Origin: Balneolales bacterium
GTDB lineage: Bacteria > Bacteroidota > Rhodothermia > Balneolales > HLUCCA01
Direction of reading: 5' to 3'
DNA length: 8,674 bases
Assembly (NCBI GenBank): GCA_022565415.1
Contig: JAIUMT010000121.1
Coordinates: 1 to 8,674 of the forward strand
Shown here piece by piece: positions 7,601-8,674 of this stretch (positions within the stretch are counted from its first letter, which is position 1; each line of letters starts with the position of its first letter). The translations under genes and the position numbers were made by a program. The notes under the pieces were generated by a model, which did not search any database, was not told the DNA's origin, and saw only the letters and a list, made by a program, of their open reading frames with translations.

Positions 7601-7861
7601 ATACAGAAGCTTTTTTATGCCAATTTTGCTAATAAAATAGCTGAATACCGATGCGTAGAGTGCCATTATGAGGGGCATCACGATATAGATGTAGGGCAGA
7701 CTCTCGACTCCGATATTGGAAAGAAAGAGCGTGTCTCCGGCTGTGGTGCCAATGGTGAGTCCGGCTTGGAAAACCGCAGCAAGGATCATAAAACTAATGA
7801 CCTTGGGTAGCTCCATTGCGTTGATCTTAAAAAAAGCCTGCCGATTTAGCATGGGTTTCAT
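4694..7861 (-). CDS. Npt/Tlc-like MFS transporter domain fused to HEAT repeats and a C-terminal cNMP-binding-like domain
   Basis: This 1055-residue protein has three parts. Residues 20-416 contain about twelve hydrophobic helices like those of nucleotide (ATP/ADP) translocase-type and related MFS proteins. Family-like segments are GKRLFAYLAAGTAFGVIVGG (150-169, the R-L-F..I.AG..G...GG pattern) and NALPNANRAQLRTILEGLLE (356-375, the P...R.....EG pattern). An acidic run, DLDEEEEE (213-220), marks the central cytoplasmic loop. Residues about 455-935 are helical repeats of HEAT/PBS-lyase type, for example DPDIRNIAL (561-569), DNDVRLAAL (626-634) and NPKIRAFGL (819-827). Residues about 945-1050 resemble a cNMP-binding domain with a degenerate phosphate-binding cassette. 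The known family exchanges nucleotides; whether this member transports or has become a sensor is unknown. Its ATG shares one base with the methyltransferase stop (TGATG), and its TGA overlaps the receptor start. In-frame ATGs at 7852 and 7816 are alternatives; 7861 is favoured by coupling. Confidence 0.85.
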   Translation of the reverse strand: MKPMLNRQAFFKINAMELPKVISFMILAAVFQAGLTIGTTAGDTLFLSNIGVESLPYIYIVMPLIMALYASVFSYFISKIGIKKLLYASVLTVATIALALFFVISMRESLTDFQINALYYIIKIFTTVVYIAFYSLYWNYADLYFDMSEGKRLFAYLAAGTAFGVIVGGLTVSLSAEVLGVSSLFLLWVVLGLSSLPVIYYINSRYSVLAIIDLDEEEEESAWQMLKKNWGSIFKIRYVSMLAGMVFVVSLLAGIAEYQYYEVFSNTYTEAELAVLLGWLYAGVNVFNLFICAFLFNRLVLRIGVTSVALIQPVVYILAFSFFLLDYGFHAAIIAFFAYQGMAWSVDNNNYNLLYNALPNANRAQLRTILEGLLEPIATALAGIYLIFYATNAPPERISFVGFIGALVLFTLVIFMKKDYLISLVQNLKTEWLDFSKRLKAHIFNFSESERQILFGNISSSFSNAIAAMKIYLSVKDDQALPALLQVYEHTGGDIRDDKVLEDFKNSFSAFLENTNYHDVRTLVEWFNKNTSNVHPQISEVFAFHGLIQPTKIKQFSKNGDPDIRNIALIASTHAADLQEVAVALESVQQLLDGDAADIQRALRVLQYSKNPVYAITAIPYMHHKDNDVRLAALRTIKSTVAESTISLVTPIIDVMKENHGVARELCIDILEKINDPIFVKPLLVLAPELTPSERRLSEDLITKMGTLIIPTVVSVLNNSSSSSISRSLAAKVLYRVAPEHFELIYPSLIAEEINVAESIRKNELLLSVDARNLSEMQVLRRYYRDIRRSKVNLILEFLSTAGRLPAYELMVNSLGSSNPKIRAFGLETLEQGVDLVLYKRLIKQLDNSDSHVYQSMAQSKDAIDSIISNAAQSSHPIEKSAALSIIWHSDKSTWMKLIRSVIQQPSSDLVKETTMARLHDEPDREYRDFFQRLTLLCEAPGFDTLHIDHLEFLAHLATFGNWTAGEIITSPNDDAKTLFVNFDGVFECKSGDETSIISEKGALFPSEVMQSKSRYSTEIRAQKGTALMIPSKALDNCAKLFPEVAIHLFGMNRP

Positions 7862-7863
7862 CA
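7859..7863 (-). promoter_or_regulatory. TGATG stop-start overlap (methyltransferase to transporter)
   Basis: The TGA of the methyltransferase and the ATG of the transporter-like gene share one A at 7861. Such overlaps usually indicate termination-reinitiation coupling, and here the overlap decides between three nearby in-frame ATGs in favour of the first. Confidence 0.75.
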
Positions 7864-8646
7864 GAAGGTTAATTTTGCCAACGTGACATTCTTGGCGGCT
7901 TGTATCAATTCCGCATGAGGCGCTCTATGAATTGCTGACCGAATGGAATCGGCATCGAGCATGCCGAAATTCATAAAAACCGGACAATCCCAGCCTTTCA
8001 GCAAAATTGCATCTACTATTTGTTCGTGTATCCCAGTGATTGATTTAAACGGCCAAACGGATATCCCCGGCATTGATTGATAGTGAGAAACAGGACGGTC
8101 GTCATCATATATTGAAGACTCGTTTCCCCAGGGGGGATCTGCAAATATGAGGTCAGGTGTGTAATCAGCAGGAAGCCCCATAAAATAATCACTTACCACA
8201 AAATGAATCTTGGAGCCGCGTTTTTGAGCTGTATCTCTGGCTAAATCAATCGGATTAGAGTCAATGTCTACGGCCAAATAATGATGATCGGGGCAATGAT
8301 GTTCCAGACAAAAACTAAGAGAGCCACACCCAGTTCCAACCTCAAGAACCTTCTGCGATGGTAATTTGCCAAGAACCACTTTAAGGTGTTGCACTAAATA
8401 AATGGCTTCCGGGTCTGTAATGTATGCTCGTTTATCGACTGGAATTCGTAACCCATCTAAATCGATGAATCCCAATATGTAAGCCAGAGGTTCGCCGGAG
8501 ATACGGCGTTTGAGGTAACACGAAAGTAAGTTCACATCCCCATCAGCGACCATTTCTAAAGTCTTCAGTTCTGACGCAGGCAATGGGTTAATCTTTAAAT
8601 CAACGCCTGTGTGATCGAATATGTAATCGATTAATTCTAGAGTCAT
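7861..8646 (-). CDS. PrmC/HemK-like SAM-dependent methyltransferase with DPPW active-site motif
   Basis: This 261-residue protein matches PrmC/HemK release-factor glutamine methyltransferases in length and order. A helical N-terminal part contains RRISGEPLAYILG (47-59), a signature of that family. The SAM-binding strand and loop VLEVGTGCGSL follow (100-110), then AVDIDSNPIDLA (125-136) with the ribose-binding acidic residue, then the catalytic loop FADPPWG (168-174). Canonical PrmC has NPPY in that loop, which holds the glutamine amide, and a PRPETE segment. Here they are DPPW and ITDPEAI (76-82). The fold and family are clear. Whether the substrate is still the GGQ glutamine of release factors is doubtful; another protein, RNA or small molecule is possible. 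It is the first gene seen in the operon. Its stop overlaps the transporter start by one base, and a candidate AGGAA ribosome site lies ten bases before its ATG. The frame stays open upstream to the window edge, but no better start is visible. Confidence 0.82.
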   Translation of the reverse strand: MTLELIDYIFDHTGVDLKINPLPASELKTLEMVADGDVNLLSCYLKRRISGEPLAYILGFIDLDGLRIPVDKRAYITDPEAIYLVQHLKVVLGKLPSQKVLEVGTGCGSLSFCLEHHCPDHHYLAVDIDSNPIDLARDTAQKRGSKIHFVVSDYFMGLPADYTPDLIFADPPWGNESSIYDDDRPVSHYQSMPGISVWPFKSITGIHEQIVDAILLKGWDCPVFMNFGMLDADSIRSAIHRAPHAELIQAAKNVTLAKLTF

Positions 8647-8656
8647 TAATTTCGTG

Positions 8657-8661
8657 TTCCT
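8657..8661 (-). promoter_or_regulatory. Candidate ribosome binding site of the methyltransferase gene
   Basis: On the minus strand AGGAA stands ten bases before the ATG at 8646. This is the most Shine-Dalgarno-like motif at any of the starts inspected closely, although the spacing is somewhat long. It supports 8646 as the start. No promoter can be judged because only 28 bases remain upstream. Confidence 0.45.
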
Positions 8662-8674
8662 GGGCGGGATAATA

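Overview
The window is one gene-dense stretch in which every supportable gene lies on the minus strand, read from high to low coordinates. Six genes follow each other almost without a gap: a PrmC/HemK-like methyltransferase (8646-7861), a large 12-helix nucleotide-transporter-like protein with HEAT repeats and a C-terminal cNMP-binding-like domain (7861-4694), a receptor-like membrane protein (4697-2670), a small cNMP-binding-like protein (2673-2272), a second receptor-like membrane protein (2270-927), and the N-terminal part of a fold-type III PLP decarboxylase of the diaminopimelate decarboxylase family (937 to beyond base 1). Junctions are a 1-base overlap (TGATG), two 4-base ATGA overlaps, a 1-base gap and an 11-base overlap. 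This is what a single co-transcribed, translationally coupled operon looks like. No intergenic region, RNA gene, mobile element, CRISPR array or terminator was seen.

The four central genes look like one membrane-associated signalling or transport-sensing module. Gene 5 (4694-7861) joins an Npt/Tlc-type MFS-like membrane domain to HEAT repeats and a degenerate cyclic-nucleotide-binding-like domain. Genes 4 and 2 share one plan: membrane helix, extracytoplasmic sensor region, second helix, HAMP-like linker, then a C-terminal domain that reads as a SpoIIE/RsbU-type PPM phosphatase lacking its metal-binding aspartates. Gene 3 is a free-standing cNMP-binding-like domain without the usual phosphate-binding arginine. 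The cytoplasmic domains therefore look like pseudo-enzymes and non-canonical ligand modules. This suggests a scaffolding or allosteric pathway, not a catalytic cascade. No kinase, STAS anti-anti-sigma factor, response regulator or sigma factor is present in the window.

The flanking genes are housekeeping-like families with non-consensus active-site motifs. The methyltransferase has DPPW where PrmC has NPPY, and the decarboxylase has EPGD where most family members have EPGR.

The organism is a bacterium with moderate GC (mid-40s percent by eye) and mostly weak Shine-Dalgarno sequences. Two-helix HAMP receptors and HEAT-fused Npt-like transporters would fit a Gram-negative, possibly marine lineage such as Bacteroidota/Rhodothermota relatives, spirochaetes or a candidate phylum. 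The sequence alone does not settle the taxon.
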